Assembly: GCA_047971685.1 (NCBI GenBank)
Contig: JBKDZW010000144.1
Location: 1 to 39,416, forward strand
Reading direction: 5' to 3'
Length of the DNA stretch: 39,416 nt
From: JAJXWB01 sp047971685
Lineage (GTDB): Bacteria > Pseudomonadota > Alphaproteobacteria > Rhizobiales > Beijerinckiaceae
In this document: positions 23,169 through 31,825 of the stretch, piece by piece
Layout: each line of letters starts with the position of its first letter
Position numbering within the stretch: position 1 is the stretch's first letter
Position numbers and translations under genes: made by a program
The notes under the pieces: generated by a model
What the model was told of the DNA's origin: nothing
The model's input: only the letters and a program-made list of their open reading frames with translations
Database searches by the model: none

Positions 23169-24533
23169 ATGAACTCCACCGACGCGCTGACGCAACGTTA
23201 TGAATTTTCGGCGGCGCGGCCGGACGGAGGCGCCATCCGCGATCGCGCGACAAGCCTGTTGTTTACCGGCTTTTTGCTGCTCACCTTCGTCGGCACGCAT
23301 CCGCTCAATGTCGGCTCGGTCGCCGAGCGCGCAGACGGTTCGCTTCTCGACCGGATTGTCGTCCCCTCGCTGTTCGGGCTGGCGCTCGTCGTCATCTGGA
23401 TGGCGCGCGATGCGGCCTTGCGCATGATCGGGCGCAATTTCGGCCTGATCTTCATCGTCGGCTTCTGCATGGCCAGCATTCTCTGGTCGGCCTATCCCTC
23501 GCTGACGCTGCGCCGAAGCATTCTGCTGTTTCTCCTGACCGGGATTTCCTTCGGGGTCGCCGCCGGCGTAACGGATCTGCGCCGGCTGCATACGCAATTG
23601 TTCGTCACGCTCTCGGCGATCATTTTCGTTAATATTCTGCTTACCATAGCCATGCCCGGACAGACGATCACGCCGATCGGCGTAAAGGGCATCTACACGC
23701 AGAAGAATGTCGCGGGCATCGTCGCGCTCATTAATCTGGTCGTAGGAGCGACATGGCTGGCGGGCGCCAGCCGGCGCGGGGTCGTTTTCGCGCTCCTGGC
23801 GATGACGGCCACGCTCGGCTTTCTGATCGCCACAAAATCGCGCACCTCCCTCAATCTCGCGCTTCTCGGCCTCGCCTATGTCGTGTTCGTCGTCCTGGTC
23901 GAAAAGATCGGCGGCCTCTTTCTCCTGGCCGCAGGCATTATCGGCGCGCTTTTGTTGTCGGCGGGCCTCGTCTGGCTGGGACTGCACGATTTCGACTTTC
24001 AATCGGCGCTGGCCGCGCTCGTCGGCGACACCTCCTATTCAGGCCGCGAGGAATTGTGGGATTTCGTGCGCCGCGACGCGCTGAAGCGGCCCCTGCTCGG
24101 CTATGGCTACGGCGCCTATTGGGACGTAGGCGCGGCCAACGATCCATTGCTGCGCGCGGAAGTCGGAAGCTGGCTCGCCGCCGTCGAGACCGGCCTGATC
24201 AATCAGGCCCATCAGGGCTATCTCGAATTATGGCTGCATATCGGCTGGCCGATGACGGTATTTGCGACCGTGCTGGTGGCGGTTCGCGCGCTGTCTGGCG
24301 GGGCGCGCGCGCTGTTTGGCGCGGGCCCGCGCCAGTCGCGCATTTTCATCGGCGCCATGGCGAGCCTGCTGCTCATCTTTCTCCTGCACAATCTCACGGA
24401 AGCCTCCCTGTTCATGCGCGGCGAGATGTTCTCCAATTTCGCGATCTTCGCCATGCTGCTCATTTCGCGCGCAAAAGACCTTGAAGCAGGTACAAAAGAC
24501 TTGGAAGCGGGCGCGAACGGGGGGCTGAAGTGA
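23169..24533 (+). CDS. O-antigen ligase/polymerase (Wzy-like) membrane protein
   Basis: This 454-residue polytopic protein has about ten or more hydrophobic segments. The O-antigen ligase-like signature is visible: ILWSAYPSLTLRRSI, GIYTQKNVAGIVALINLVVG, SRTSLNLALLGL, and a large periplasmic loop with SYSGREELWDFVRRDALKRPLLGYGYGAYW and NQAHQGYLELWLHIGW. It probably polymerises flipped repeat units. The C-terminus ends in a short tandem repeat (KDLEAGTKDLEAG), likely a slippage duplication in the DNA at about 24475-24510. It overlaps the next GT2 gene by 4 nt (GTGA). Confidence 0.88.
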   Translation: MNSTDALTQRYEFSAARPDGGAIRDRATSLLFTGFLLLTFVGTHPLNVGSVAERADGSLLDRIVVPSLFGLALVVIWMARDAALRMIGRNFGLIFIVGFCMASILWSAYPSLTLRRSILLFLLTGISFGVAAGVTDLRRLHTQLFVTLSAIIFVNILLTIAMPGQTITPIGVKGIYTQKNVAGIVALINLVVGATWLAGASRRGVVFALLAMTATLGFLIATKSRTSLNLALLGLAYVVFVVLVEKIGGLFLLAAGIIGALLLSAGLVWLGLHDFDFQSALAALVGDTSYSGREELWDFVRRDALKRPLLGYGYGAYWDVGAANDPLLRAEVGSWLAAVETGLINQAHQGYLELWLHIGWPMTVFATVLVAVRALSGGARALFGAGPRQSRIFIGAMASLLLIFLLHNLTEASLFMRGEMFSNFAIFAMLLISRAKDLEAGTKDLEAGANGGLK

Positions 24534-25510
24534 ACGACGGCGCCGATGTCGCAGGCAAAGCATCGCTCTCTCTGGTCGTCTGCACGTTTCATCGCGAGAA
24601 ATTACTGGGCCGCGCGCTCGAAAGCGTTTTTGCGCAGAACGTCGCGCCCGGCTTCGATCTCGAAATCGTCGTCGTCGACAATTCGGACGCCGCCACCGCA
24701 CGCGCCACGGTGACAAACCTTGCCGCAGCGGCGCCGTTCCCCTTGCGTTTCGTCGAGGCCCATCCGCCCAATATTTCGGTTGCGCGCAATGCAGGCGTTG
24801 CGGCGGCCAGAGGCAAGGCCATTGCATTTCTCGACGACGACCAGGAACTGGCGCCGGGCTGGCTGGACGCGGTGGGAACCGCGCTCGGCGACTTGCCGCA
24901 GGACGCTTTTTTCGGCGCGGTCGAGCCGGATTTCGAGGCGCATGCGCGTCCAACCGCAATGGCGCGCCAGCTTTTCTCGCGCAAGCACGGGGCGCCGCGC
25001 GGCGCCGAACTCGTCGCCTTCGGGCCGCAGAAGACGCGCGGCATGGCGCTTGCGACCAATAATTCGATTTTCCGGCGCGCCGCCCTGCCCCGGGACGGAC
25101 GCATGTTCGATCTCGCCTTCGGCAATGGCGGCGGCGAGGACTACGACCTGATCTGCCGCATGCAGCGCGCAGGCGCCCGGTTCGGCTGGCTGCCGGACGC
25201 GCGCGCGCGCGAATTTGTGCCCGCCGCACGCTGCGCGCCGGCCTATCTGCGCCGCCGGTTTTTCGCCGGCGGACAGGCCTATGCGGCAGCGATCGCCAAT
25301 GCGAGCGAGCGCCCCGGCCTGGCGCGCTGGTCGATCCGCGCCAAAGCGCTCGTGCAGCTCGTTCTGCTTGCCGTGCGCGCGCCGCTGGCGGCCGTGCGGG
25401 GCCGCGATGTTCTGACCGACCATCTGCATCTGATCGCCGGCGCGCTCGGCAAATTGTCGTTCGCCGCGATCAGCCCCATCTACCGGCAATCCCTTCCGCC
25501 GGCGCGCTGA
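24530..25510 (+). CDS. Glycosyltransferase family 2 protein
   Basis: This 326-residue GT-A transferase begins at a GTG that overlaps the polymerase stop. Core segments are LSLVVCTFHREKLLGRALESV, EIVVVDNSDAATARATV, ISVARNAGVAAARGKAIAFLDDDQELAPGW (DDD metal site near residue 104) and GNGGGEDYDLICRM. Its C-terminal part (WSIRAKALVQLVLLAVRAPLAAV) is weakly hydrophobic, suggesting membrane association. It strongly resembles the GT2 protein encoded at 22100-23029. Its role would be to extend the lipid-linked oligosaccharide. Confidence 0.9.
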   Translation: MNDGADVAGKASLSLVVCTFHREKLLGRALESVFAQNVAPGFDLEIVVVDNSDAATARATVTNLAAAAPFPLRFVEAHPPNISVARNAGVAAARGKAIAFLDDDQELAPGWLDAVGTALGDLPQDAFFGAVEPDFEAHARPTAMARQLFSRKHGAPRGAELVAFGPQKTRGMALATNNSIFRRAALPRDGRMFDLAFGNGGGEDYDLICRMQRAGARFGWLPDARAREFVPAARCAPAYLRRRFFAGGQAYAAAIANASERPGLARWSIRAKALVQLVLLAVRAPLAAVRGRDVLTDHLHLIAGALGKLSFAAISPIYRQSLPPAR

Positions 25511-25628
25511 CGCGCCGCAGCCGCCATGCAATCATATTTTTCCTATGAATCTTCGGGCTTAACCGCCCCTTTACCGTCGGTCTTTACCTTAAAGAGGTTG
25601 TATTTTGCGTGGCGTATGGAGTGCGTTC

Positions 25629-26474
25629 ATGAGTCTGCCCGGACTCGCCCATGGACCCGACCGACCTGAAAGTTCCGAGCTTCGGGTCAACATGGTCAAC
25701 ATGCGGCGCGCGCTCGAGGCCATCGTCGGCAGCGCACGCGCCAGGAAGGGCTTCACGCTCTTCACTGTCAATCTCGATCATGTGGTCAAGCTCGACCAGA
25801 GCGCCCCGTTTCGTGAAGCCTATGCGCGCGCGAACTATATTACTGCGGACGGTTGGCCGATCGTCTGGCTGGCGCGCGGACCCGACCGCCGCAAAACGCC
25901 GCGCCCCGGCTCGGTCGACCGCCGCAAGCCGGTCAATCTCGAACGCACGACCGGCGCCGACCTTCTGGAGCCCCTGTGCCGCGAGGCTGCAAAGCACGGT
26001 CTGCCGCTTTATTTCGTGGGGCCTGGCGCTGCTTCCCAGACGGCCGGTTTGCGCATTTTGCAGGACCGTTATCCAGGTCTGATCGTCGCCGGCGCGGAAA
26101 CGCCGCAACTTCCCGCCGAACTCGATGCGGAGACGGTGGCGTCCCTGGGCGGCCGCCTTGCGCAATCGGACGCGCGCATATGCATTCTGTCGCTCGGCGC
26201 GCCAAAGCAGGAATTGCTGGCGGACGCCCTGCATCGCGCATGCCCCGATGTCGGCTTTCTCTGCGTCGGCGCAGCGCTCGATTTCATCTCGGGCCATAGC
26301 GTTCGCGCGCCCCTGTGGGTGCGCAGCATCGGCATGGAATGGTTCTGGCGCATGATCGGCGATCCCAGGCGCCTGGTCGGGCGCTACATCGGCTGCGGGT
26401 TTGCGCTGGTCAAACTTGCCGTTCCCTCTGTCTTCAAAAACGCGCTGCGATTGCGCGTCGTCGAACCCGATTGA
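25629..26474 (+). CDS. WecG/TagA/CpsF family glycosyltransferase (GT26)
   Basis: A 281-residue GT26 enzyme that transfers sugars such as ManNAc(A), glucose or related residues to lipid-linked intermediates. Family blocks are TLFTVNLDHVVKL, YITADGWPIVWLAR, RTTGADLLEPLC, LYFVGPG, ILSLGAPKQELLAD, GFLCVGAALDFISG and a C-terminal EWFWRMIGDPRRLVGRYI. ATG 25629 has GGAG 7 nt upstream. A TTG at 25605 preceded by GAGG is a real alternative and would add 8 residues. The upstream 118 bp carries a TAACC/TTACC-rich patch, so this may open a separate transcript running into the export genes. Confidence 0.9.
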   Translation: MSLPGLAHGPDRPESSELRVNMVNMRRALEAIVGSARARKGFTLFTVNLDHVVKLDQSAPFREAYARANYITADGWPIVWLARGPDRRKTPRPGSVDRRKPVNLERTTGADLLEPLCREAAKHGLPLYFVGPGAASQTAGLRILQDRYPGLIVAGAETPQLPAELDAETVASLGGRLAQSDARICILSLGAPKQELLADALHRACPDVGFLCVGAALDFISGHSVRAPLWVRSIGMEWFWRMIGDPRRLVGRYIGCGFALVKLAVPSVFKNALRLRVVEPD

Positions 26475-26543
26475 TTCTTTGAAATTCGCAGTCAACGCAA
26501 AGCGCCAGCTCCGGCGGCGCAGACGGCGAACGAGGCGATAGTC

Positions 26544-27143
26544 ATGGCGAATGCGTACGGCCGTTTATTGTCTTATATCCTGCTCGGACCGCTCGGCCTG
26601 TCGCTCGCGTTAGGCGGTTGCGATACATTGTCGAGCCATGTGAAGCGCGCGCCCGACACGGCGATGGTCGCAAGGGCCGACCCCACGCCGCGCACCCAGA
26701 GCGGAGACAAGATCAAGCTCATCGTTTACGGCGAGGACAAGATTTCCGGCGATTACGAAGTCGATTCCAACGGAGCGATCCATGTGCCGCTGATCGGCGC
26801 CGTGCGCGTTTCCGGCATGAGCAAGAAAGAAATCGAAGGCTCGGTCGCGGCCCGCCTGCGGACAAGCCAGATCCTCCTCAATCCCGTGGTGACGGTGGAT
26901 GTCGTCACCTCGCGGCCCATCTATGTGATGGGCGAAGTCGAAAAGCCCGGCGAATACACCTATCGCAACGGGCTCAACATATTGAGCGCCGTGGCGGTCG
27001 CCGGCGGTTTCACCTACCGGGCCAGCAAATCGACGGTCCTTGTCAAACGCGCCGGCGAGAAGGGGCTGACCGAATACAAGCTGTCGCCCGATATACCTGT
27101 CTATCCCGGCGATCTCATCAGTGTTCCAGAACGCTATTTCTGA
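26544..27143 (+). CDS. Short OPX (Wza/GumB-type) polysaccharide export lipoprotein
   Basis: This 199-residue periplasmic/outer-membrane lipoprotein has lipobox LALGGC with Cys26. The Poly_export domain spans about residues 50-115 (SGDKIKLIVYGEDKISGDYEVDSNG, then IHVPLIGAVRVSGMS), followed by one SLBB-like domain (RPIYVMGEVEKPGEYTYRNG, AVAVAGGFTYRAS). It stops at about residue 199, whereas Wza is near 360-380 residues and carries a C-terminal amphipathic outer-membrane helix. Such short OPX proteins cannot form an outer-membrane channel alone. The overlapping downstream gene encodes a beta-barrel, which may be the channel partner. Confidence 0.9.
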   Translation: MANAYGRLLSYILLGPLGLSLALGGCDTLSSHVKRAPDTAMVARADPTPRTQSGDKIKLIVYGEDKISGDYEVDSNGAIHVPLIGAVRVSGMSKKEIEGSVAARLRTSQILLNPVVTVDVVTSRPIYVMGEVEKPGEYTYRNGLNILSAVAVAGGFTYRASKSTVLVKRAGEKGLTEYKLSPDIPVYPGDLISVPERYF

Positions 27144-28473
27144 CGCGCGCCGGCCGCATCGGCGCACTGTTTCGTGTGCGATTGTCGCAGCGACTGTCGC
27201 GGCGATGGCGATGTGCGCGCCGTCGTTCGTCCTTGCGCAATCCTACGGCGACACCCCAAGCGTTTCCGACGAAACGATCGCCGTGCTGGCGCCGGTACGC
27301 CGCGATGGCAAGAATCCGCTTCTGCGACGGGGCCGCGACTATCGCGGCATACCCATCGAAAGCTGGATGCTTTACCCCTCCGTCATCGCAGGCGCGACGT
27401 TCGACGACAATCTCGTCTGGTCGAACAATCACAAAATCGCCGCCGCCGGCTTTCGGCTGGCGCCGGAAATCGTCGCCGTGCGCGATGTCGGCGGCTCGAA
27501 GACGACCCTGTTCGGCTCGGCGGACGCACGCCTCTATCCCGGCGTCGGGCGCGCCAATGTGGTTTCCGGGCGCGCGGGCGCCGAACAGGTCTGGACGCCC
27601 ACGCACGATCTGATTTTCAAAGGCAAGCTCGAATACGAACGCTCCGCGCTTCCGATCGGCTCCAATTTCGTGCTCCATAATTCCATCGTTTCGTCCATCG
27701 CCACGCCGCTTGTCAGCGACAAGCTGACGGGAATGGCCGCAGTCCAGAAAACCTTCGGACGCATGTTCGCCGGCCTGTCGTTCGAGGCGGCGGCGACCGG
27801 ATATCATGCGATGGAGACCTCGACGGGCTGGGCCTCCCAGAACTATCGCAACAGCCGCGTGGAAACGGCGACCGTTCGCATCGGCGGCTGGGTGACGCCG
27901 GCGATCTATGCGTTCGGCGAAGCGAGCGGCAATGCGCGCGACTATACAAATGCGCCCTACGGCTCGAAGGGCTATCGCGCCATCGCAGGTCTGGGATCGG
28001 ATCGCATCAGCCTGTTTCGCGGCGAAATCTACGCAGGCTTCCAGCAGCAATTCTATCGCAATTATCAGACCGGCAGCGCATCGCTGCCGGTTCTGGGCGC
28101 GCAATTATACTGGTACCCGACGCGCTGGATCACGGTGCGCGCGGGCATCGACCAGACATTTTCGGATTCAAATCTGCCCACGCCCTCAAACCCGTCGGGC
28201 TATCCAAGCAAGACGGTGGCGGCGCGGCTGAGCCTGCTGCTCAAGCCGACGGCGCAACTCACCGCGACCTTGCGCGCGGCCTACGAACACTCGTCCTATA
28301 TCGCCAGCAGCCGGCGCGACGACACCTGGCGCAGCGGCTTCGACCTCGGCTATCGTTTCACCGACAATATCGAGCTTTTCGGCGGCTATGAATTCTCGAA
28401 AGTGTTTTCGACCGATCCCTTCGGCGGCTACACGCGCAACTCCGTCTTGCTCGGGATGAAATACCGGTATTAG
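27121..28473 (+). CDS. Outer-membrane beta-barrel protein of the polysaccharide export locus
   Basis: This 450-residue protein starts at a GTG 23 nt inside the OPX gene, so translation is probably coupled. A signal peptide is visible (RRPHRRTVSCAIVAATVAAMAMCAPSFVLA, cleavage near residue 40). The mature part is rich in alternating, aromatic-flanked beta-strand patterns and ends in a terminal aromatic (VLLGMKYRY), as outer-membrane barrels do. It resembles the BBP2-type putative porins found in exopolysaccharide clusters. Inference: it forms the outer-membrane pore used with the short OPX lipoprotein. Its stop overlaps the convergent GT2 stop by 4 nt. The exact start is uncertain, because no strong ribosome site precedes the GTG. 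Confidence 0.82.
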   Translation: MFQNAISDARRPHRRTVSCAIVAATVAAMAMCAPSFVLAQSYGDTPSVSDETIAVLAPVRRDGKNPLLRRGRDYRGIPIESWMLYPSVIAGATFDDNLVWSNNHKIAAAGFRLAPEIVAVRDVGGSKTTLFGSADARLYPGVGRANVVSGRAGAEQVWTPTHDLIFKGKLEYERSALPIGSNFVLHNSIVSSIATPLVSDKLTGMAAVQKTFGRMFAGLSFEAAATGYHAMETSTGWASQNYRNSRVETATVRIGGWVTPAIYAFGEASGNARDYTNAPYGSKGYRAIAGLGSDRISLFRGEIYAGFQQQFYRNYQTGSASLPVLGAQLYWYPTRWITVRAGIDQTFSDSNLPTPSNPSGYPSKTVAARLSLLLKPTAQLTATLRAAYEHSSYIASSRRDDTWRSGFDLGYRFTDNIELFGGYEFSKVFSTDPFGGYTRNSVLLGMKYRY

Positions 28474-29420
28474 CGCGCCCGCGCCGCCAGATTGCGGACG
28501 GAGCGGCGGACGAAACCGGCCAGTCTCTGCTTGCCGCGCAAACCAAGGATGCTGGCAAGGAGAACATGCGCGGGCGCACCGGTCTGGCCGACAAGGCCAA
28601 GTTCGCGCGCCCGCGATTCCGCGCGGTATCCGATCGCATCGGCCCCGCCCTCATAGGCCAGACGCGCGAGCGAATAATAGGCGTGCGACAGTTCGCGCGA
28701 CGGCGCGTTCTGCAATTTCGGCAGGTTTACACGCACACGGTCGAGCACGGCGAGCTGCGAGCGCAATGTCCGTTCCGTATTGCTGCGCGTAATGCGGTCG
28801 GGATTGCCGGACTGGACGTAAACGCCGAGGCCCTGCGAGGCGGCAGCCACGCGCGCCCCCTGCATGAGCGCGCGATACATGAGATCGCCGTCCTGATTTT
28901 TAGCAAGCGATTCATCCCAGCCGCCCATCGCTCGTAAAAACCGCGTGCGCCAGACGACCGCGCAGGGCGGCGTATAGCCGCCGGTCAGCCATTTCCTGAT
29001 GATCGAGACGCGATCCAGCGCGGGATAGAGGTTTTTGGGATCGAACAGGCGGCGTTCGCCATCAGGAAACTCGAAGCAAAAGGGCGAGAGAACGACGTCG
29101 GCGTCTTCCGCGCCGGCCGCACGGATCGCGCCTTCGAGCATCGGTCCTTCGATGTAATCGTCGGCATCGAGGAAAATCACGTATTCCGCATCGAGCAGGG
29201 CCATGCCGGCGTTACGGCAGGCCGGCGCGCCGCTGCGGTTTGGCAAAACGAGAATGCGCAATTCGTCCGAGACAGCGCGCACGGCCCGTTCGGCCGCCTC
29301 GTCAGGACCATCGAAAGCGACAATTATATTTTGCGCGCCGACATGCGGCAGGCAGGATCCGATTGTGCGTGCGATCGTATCGGCGCAACGATAGGCCGGG
29401 ATAACGACTCCAATGCTCAT
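28470..29420 (-). CDS. Glycosyltransferase family 2 protein
   Basis: This 316-residue GT-A transferase has SIGVVIPAYRCADTIARTI at the N-terminus, NRSGAPACRNAGMALLDAEYVIFLDADDYIEGPML with the DADD metal site near residue 85, and GGWDESLAKNQDGDLMYRAL further on. The C-terminal third is helical and basic. ATG 29420 begins exactly at the fold; the open frame continues to 29522 with unlikely residues. It reads opposite to the export genes and is probably transcribed alone from the 230-bp region shared with the Gfo/Idh gene. It likely acts on the same polysaccharide. Confidence 0.88.
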   Translation of the reverse strand: MSIGVVIPAYRCADTIARTIGSCLPHVGAQNIIVAFDGPDEAAERAVRAVSDELRILVLPNRSGAPACRNAGMALLDAEYVIFLDADDYIEGPMLEGAIRAAGAEDADVVLSPFCFEFPDGERRLFDPKNLYPALDRVSIIRKWLTGGYTPPCAVVWRTRFLRAMGGWDESLAKNQDGDLMYRALMQGARVAAASQGLGVYVQSGNPDRITRSNTERTLRSQLAVLDRVRVNLPKLQNAPSRELSHAYYSLARLAYEGGADAIGYRAESRARELGLVGQTGAPAHVLLASILGLRGKQRLAGFVRRSVRNLAARAR

Positions 29421-29650
29421 TGTTATTTCGCCCCATTCCGCGCACCCGGAGAGTCCCCACTCTCCAGCCGGCTGCGCGGTCCGGTCGATCCAACCGCAAG
29501 GAGCAATACGCACACGTTCCAAAAAACGACGGCATCTGAATCAAGTGCGACGAATTAAGGCTGCTGCGTTCGGGGATTCATGGAACGGCAACGCTATCGC
29601 GCTTAATTCTGGCGGGCTAAAATGGCCGGGCCGGCGCGAGGAAATGCGAG

Positions 29651-30811
29651 ATGACAGCAAGCGGCGAAACCGGAATTGCCATTGTCGGATGTGGTTACGT
29701 TGCGGATTCCTATCGTCATACGCTGCCGCTGCACGCAGGCGCCCTGAAACTCGCCGGCGTATGGGACCGCGATCCGCAACGCCTGCAAGCCTATCGCGCC
29801 TGCTGGGGCGACGCCGCCTATTCCAGCCTCGACGACGTGCTGAACGACGGGAAGGTCGGGATAATCGTCAACCTTACCGATCCGGAAAATCATGCCGGCG
29901 TAACGCAGGCCGCCATCGCCGCAGGCAAGCATGTCTATAGCGAAAAACCGCTGGCGATGTCGCTGACGCAGGCCATGGCCCTGCGCGAGAATGCGCGCGC
30001 GGCCGGCGTTCGCCTTGGCTCTGCGCCCTGCAATCTCCTGGGCGAAGCCACGCAGACATTGTGGAAAGCGGTGCGCGAAGGGCGTATCGGCCAGCCAAGG
30101 CTCGCCTATGCCGAGATCGACGACGGCATGATCCATCGCGCCAATCACCAGACATGGGTCAGCCGTTCGGGCCGCGTCTGGCCGGCGCGCGGCGAGTTCG
30201 AGACGGGCTGCACCTTCGAGCATGCAGGTTATGCCTTGACCATGCTTGCGGCTCTGTTCGGGCCGGTGCGGCGCGTGACCGCCTTCGCCGCGCTGCTGAT
30301 CGCCGACAAGAAGACGCAGCCGCCCCTCATCCATCCCGCGCCCGATTTTTCCGTTGGGTTGCTGGAATTCCAGACCGGCGTCGTCGCGCGTCTCACCAAT
30401 TCGATCGTTGCGCCTTACGACCATCGTTTTCGCGTGATCGGCGAAGATGGCGCGCTGGAGATCAAGGAAATCTGGGATTATGCAAGCCCGGTCACGTTCC
30501 GCCCCACCGCATCTGGCGGCATCGCGCGCATTCTGGAGCGGCGTCTTCCAGGTTTTGGCGGGCAACGTATCGCGCCCGTGCGCAAAACCCCGTTTCGCGG
30601 CGGACGCGGCAAGCCCACGATGGATTTTTCACGCGGCGTTGCGGAACTGGCGGCCTCGTTGCGTGAAAACAGGCCTTGCCGGCTCGACGAGGATCTGGCC
30701 GTGCATGTCGCCGAACTGACGGAAGTCCTGCAATATCCCGAGCGGTTTTCGCGCCCGCATGTCGTCGCCACCACCTTTGCGCCGATTGCGCCAATGGATT
30801 GGGCGCGATGA
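29651..30811 (+). CDS. Gfo/Idh/MocA family oxidoreductase
   Basis: This 386-residue NAD(P)-dependent sugar dehydrogenase-like enzyme has an N-terminal Rossmann motif (IAIVGCGYVADSY, residues 9-21), the family's NLTDPENHAGVTQAAIAAGKHVYSEKP block with the conserved EKP, and the C-terminal alpha/beta domain (EFETGCTFEHAGYALTMLAALFG). It is coupled by ATGA overlap to the DUF6492 gene. Members oxidise or epimerise sugar nucleotides or free sugars; in this locus a precursor-modifying role is likely. The substrate is not deducible. The start ATG 29651 is preceded by GAGG. Confidence 0.88.
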   Translation: MTASGETGIAIVGCGYVADSYRHTLPLHAGALKLAGVWDRDPQRLQAYRACWGDAAYSSLDDVLNDGKVGIIVNLTDPENHAGVTQAAIAAGKHVYSEKPLAMSLTQAMALRENARAAGVRLGSAPCNLLGEATQTLWKAVREGRIGQPRLAYAEIDDGMIHRANHQTWVSRSGRVWPARGEFETGCTFEHAGYALTMLAALFGPVRRVTAFAALLIADKKTQPPLIHPAPDFSVGLLEFQTGVVARLTNSIVAPYDHRFRVIGEDGALEIKEIWDYASPVTFRPTASGGIARILERRLPGFGGQRIAPVRKTPFRGGRGKPTMDFSRGVAELAASLRENRPCRLDEDLAVHVAELTEVLQYPERFSRPHVVATTFAPIAPMDWAR

Positions 30812-31752
30812 TCTGCGTACCCGGACAAATGTCGGCGACACTGACGACCTGCTCGTTTCGCGGCGATCTCGATATGTGCCGGCTGCTGTGCGAATCGATC
30901 GACAGGTTCGCTCCGCCCGGCATGACGCATCGCCTCTATGTGCCAAGGGCCGACCTTTCGCTCTTTGCCGATCTTGCTTCGCCGCGCCGCATGATCGCGA
31001 CGCAGGAATCGCTGCTGCCGCGGTGGTTTGTGAAAGCGCCGCTGCCCGGCCCGCAATGGCGGGCGCGGCTTGGCCTGCCGCGCCGCAATGTCTACCTCAC
31101 GCCATTCAGCATGCCGGTGCGCGGCTGGATCGCGCAGCAGATCATGAAGATCGCCGCAGCGACGCGCGCGCAAACCGAAATCGTCGTGCATGTCGACAGC
31201 GACAACGTTCTGATCCGCCCGCTTCTGCCGGAGCATTTTTCGCGCGGCGGTCTGGCGCGCGTTTACAGGAATCCCGAGATGGAGCCGCATGCCACGCATC
31301 GTTTGTGGCATGGCGCGGCGGGCCGCCTGCTCGGGCTCGCGCCCAGCGAATTTTACGGGGCTGAATATATCGATCAGCTCGTGGTGTGGCGGGCTGACGT
31401 TGCGCGCGGATTGACGGAGCGCATCGCCGCAGTCGCCGGGACGGACTGGCGCATCGCGCTGGCGCGCGCGCCGCATTTTGCCGAATATATTCTCTATGGC
31501 GTCTATGCCGACCGCGTGCTCGGGCTCGATGCGGCAGGTCTCCATGCGAGCGCGGAGACGCTATGCCTGTCGCGCTGGACCGAGGGCTTCGATACGAACG
31601 CGGAAGAAGACGCTTTCGTTGCGGCGATAAAACCGCATCACGTCGCCTGCCTCGTGCAATCGACCATCGCCATGCCGATCGCCGCACGCCGCACGCTGTT
31701 CGAGCGCGCATGCGCCTTTGCCGCGCAACAGGACGCCGGCGCGCGCGCCTGA
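30808..31752 (+). CDS. DUF6492 family protein (glycosyltransferase-like)
   Basis: This 314-residue protein opens with SATLTTCSFRGDLDMCRLLCESIDRF, typical of DUF6492, and has a DxD-like site in VVHVDSDNVLIRPLLPEHF (about residues 131-150), consistent with a nucleotide-diphospho-sugar transferase fold. Its ATG overlaps the stop of the oxidoreductase gene. No membrane segments are visible. Its role in adding a sugar to the polysaccharide is inferred from fold pattern and context. Confidence 0.78.
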   Translation: MICVPGQMSATLTTCSFRGDLDMCRLLCESIDRFAPPGMTHRLYVPRADLSLFADLASPRRMIATQESLLPRWFVKAPLPGPQWRARLGLPRRNVYLTPFSMPVRGWIAQQIMKIAAATRAQTEIVVHVDSDNVLIRPLLPEHFSRGGLARVYRNPEMEPHATHRLWHGAAGRLLGLAPSEFYGAEYIDQLVVWRADVARGLTERIAAVAGTDWRIALARAPHFAEYILYGVYADRVLGLDAAGLHASAETLCLSRWTEGFDTNAEEDAFVAAIKPHHVACLVQSTIAMPIAARRTLFERACAFAAQQDAGARA

Positions 31753-31775
31753 CCGGCGCAGCCTTGTCTTGCTCG

Positions 31776-31809
31776 AAAACCGGGATCTTGTCCTAAAACC
31801 GGGATCTTG
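31776..31809. repeat. 15-bp direct repeat between convergent genes
   Basis: AAAACCGGGATCTTG occurs at 31776-31790 and 31795-31809 (period 19). It lies in the 73-bp gap between the convergent DUF6492 and membrane-protein genes. No hairpin with a T-run is obvious there. Confidence 0.6.
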
Positions 31810-31825
31810 CCCGAAACCTGAAAAC

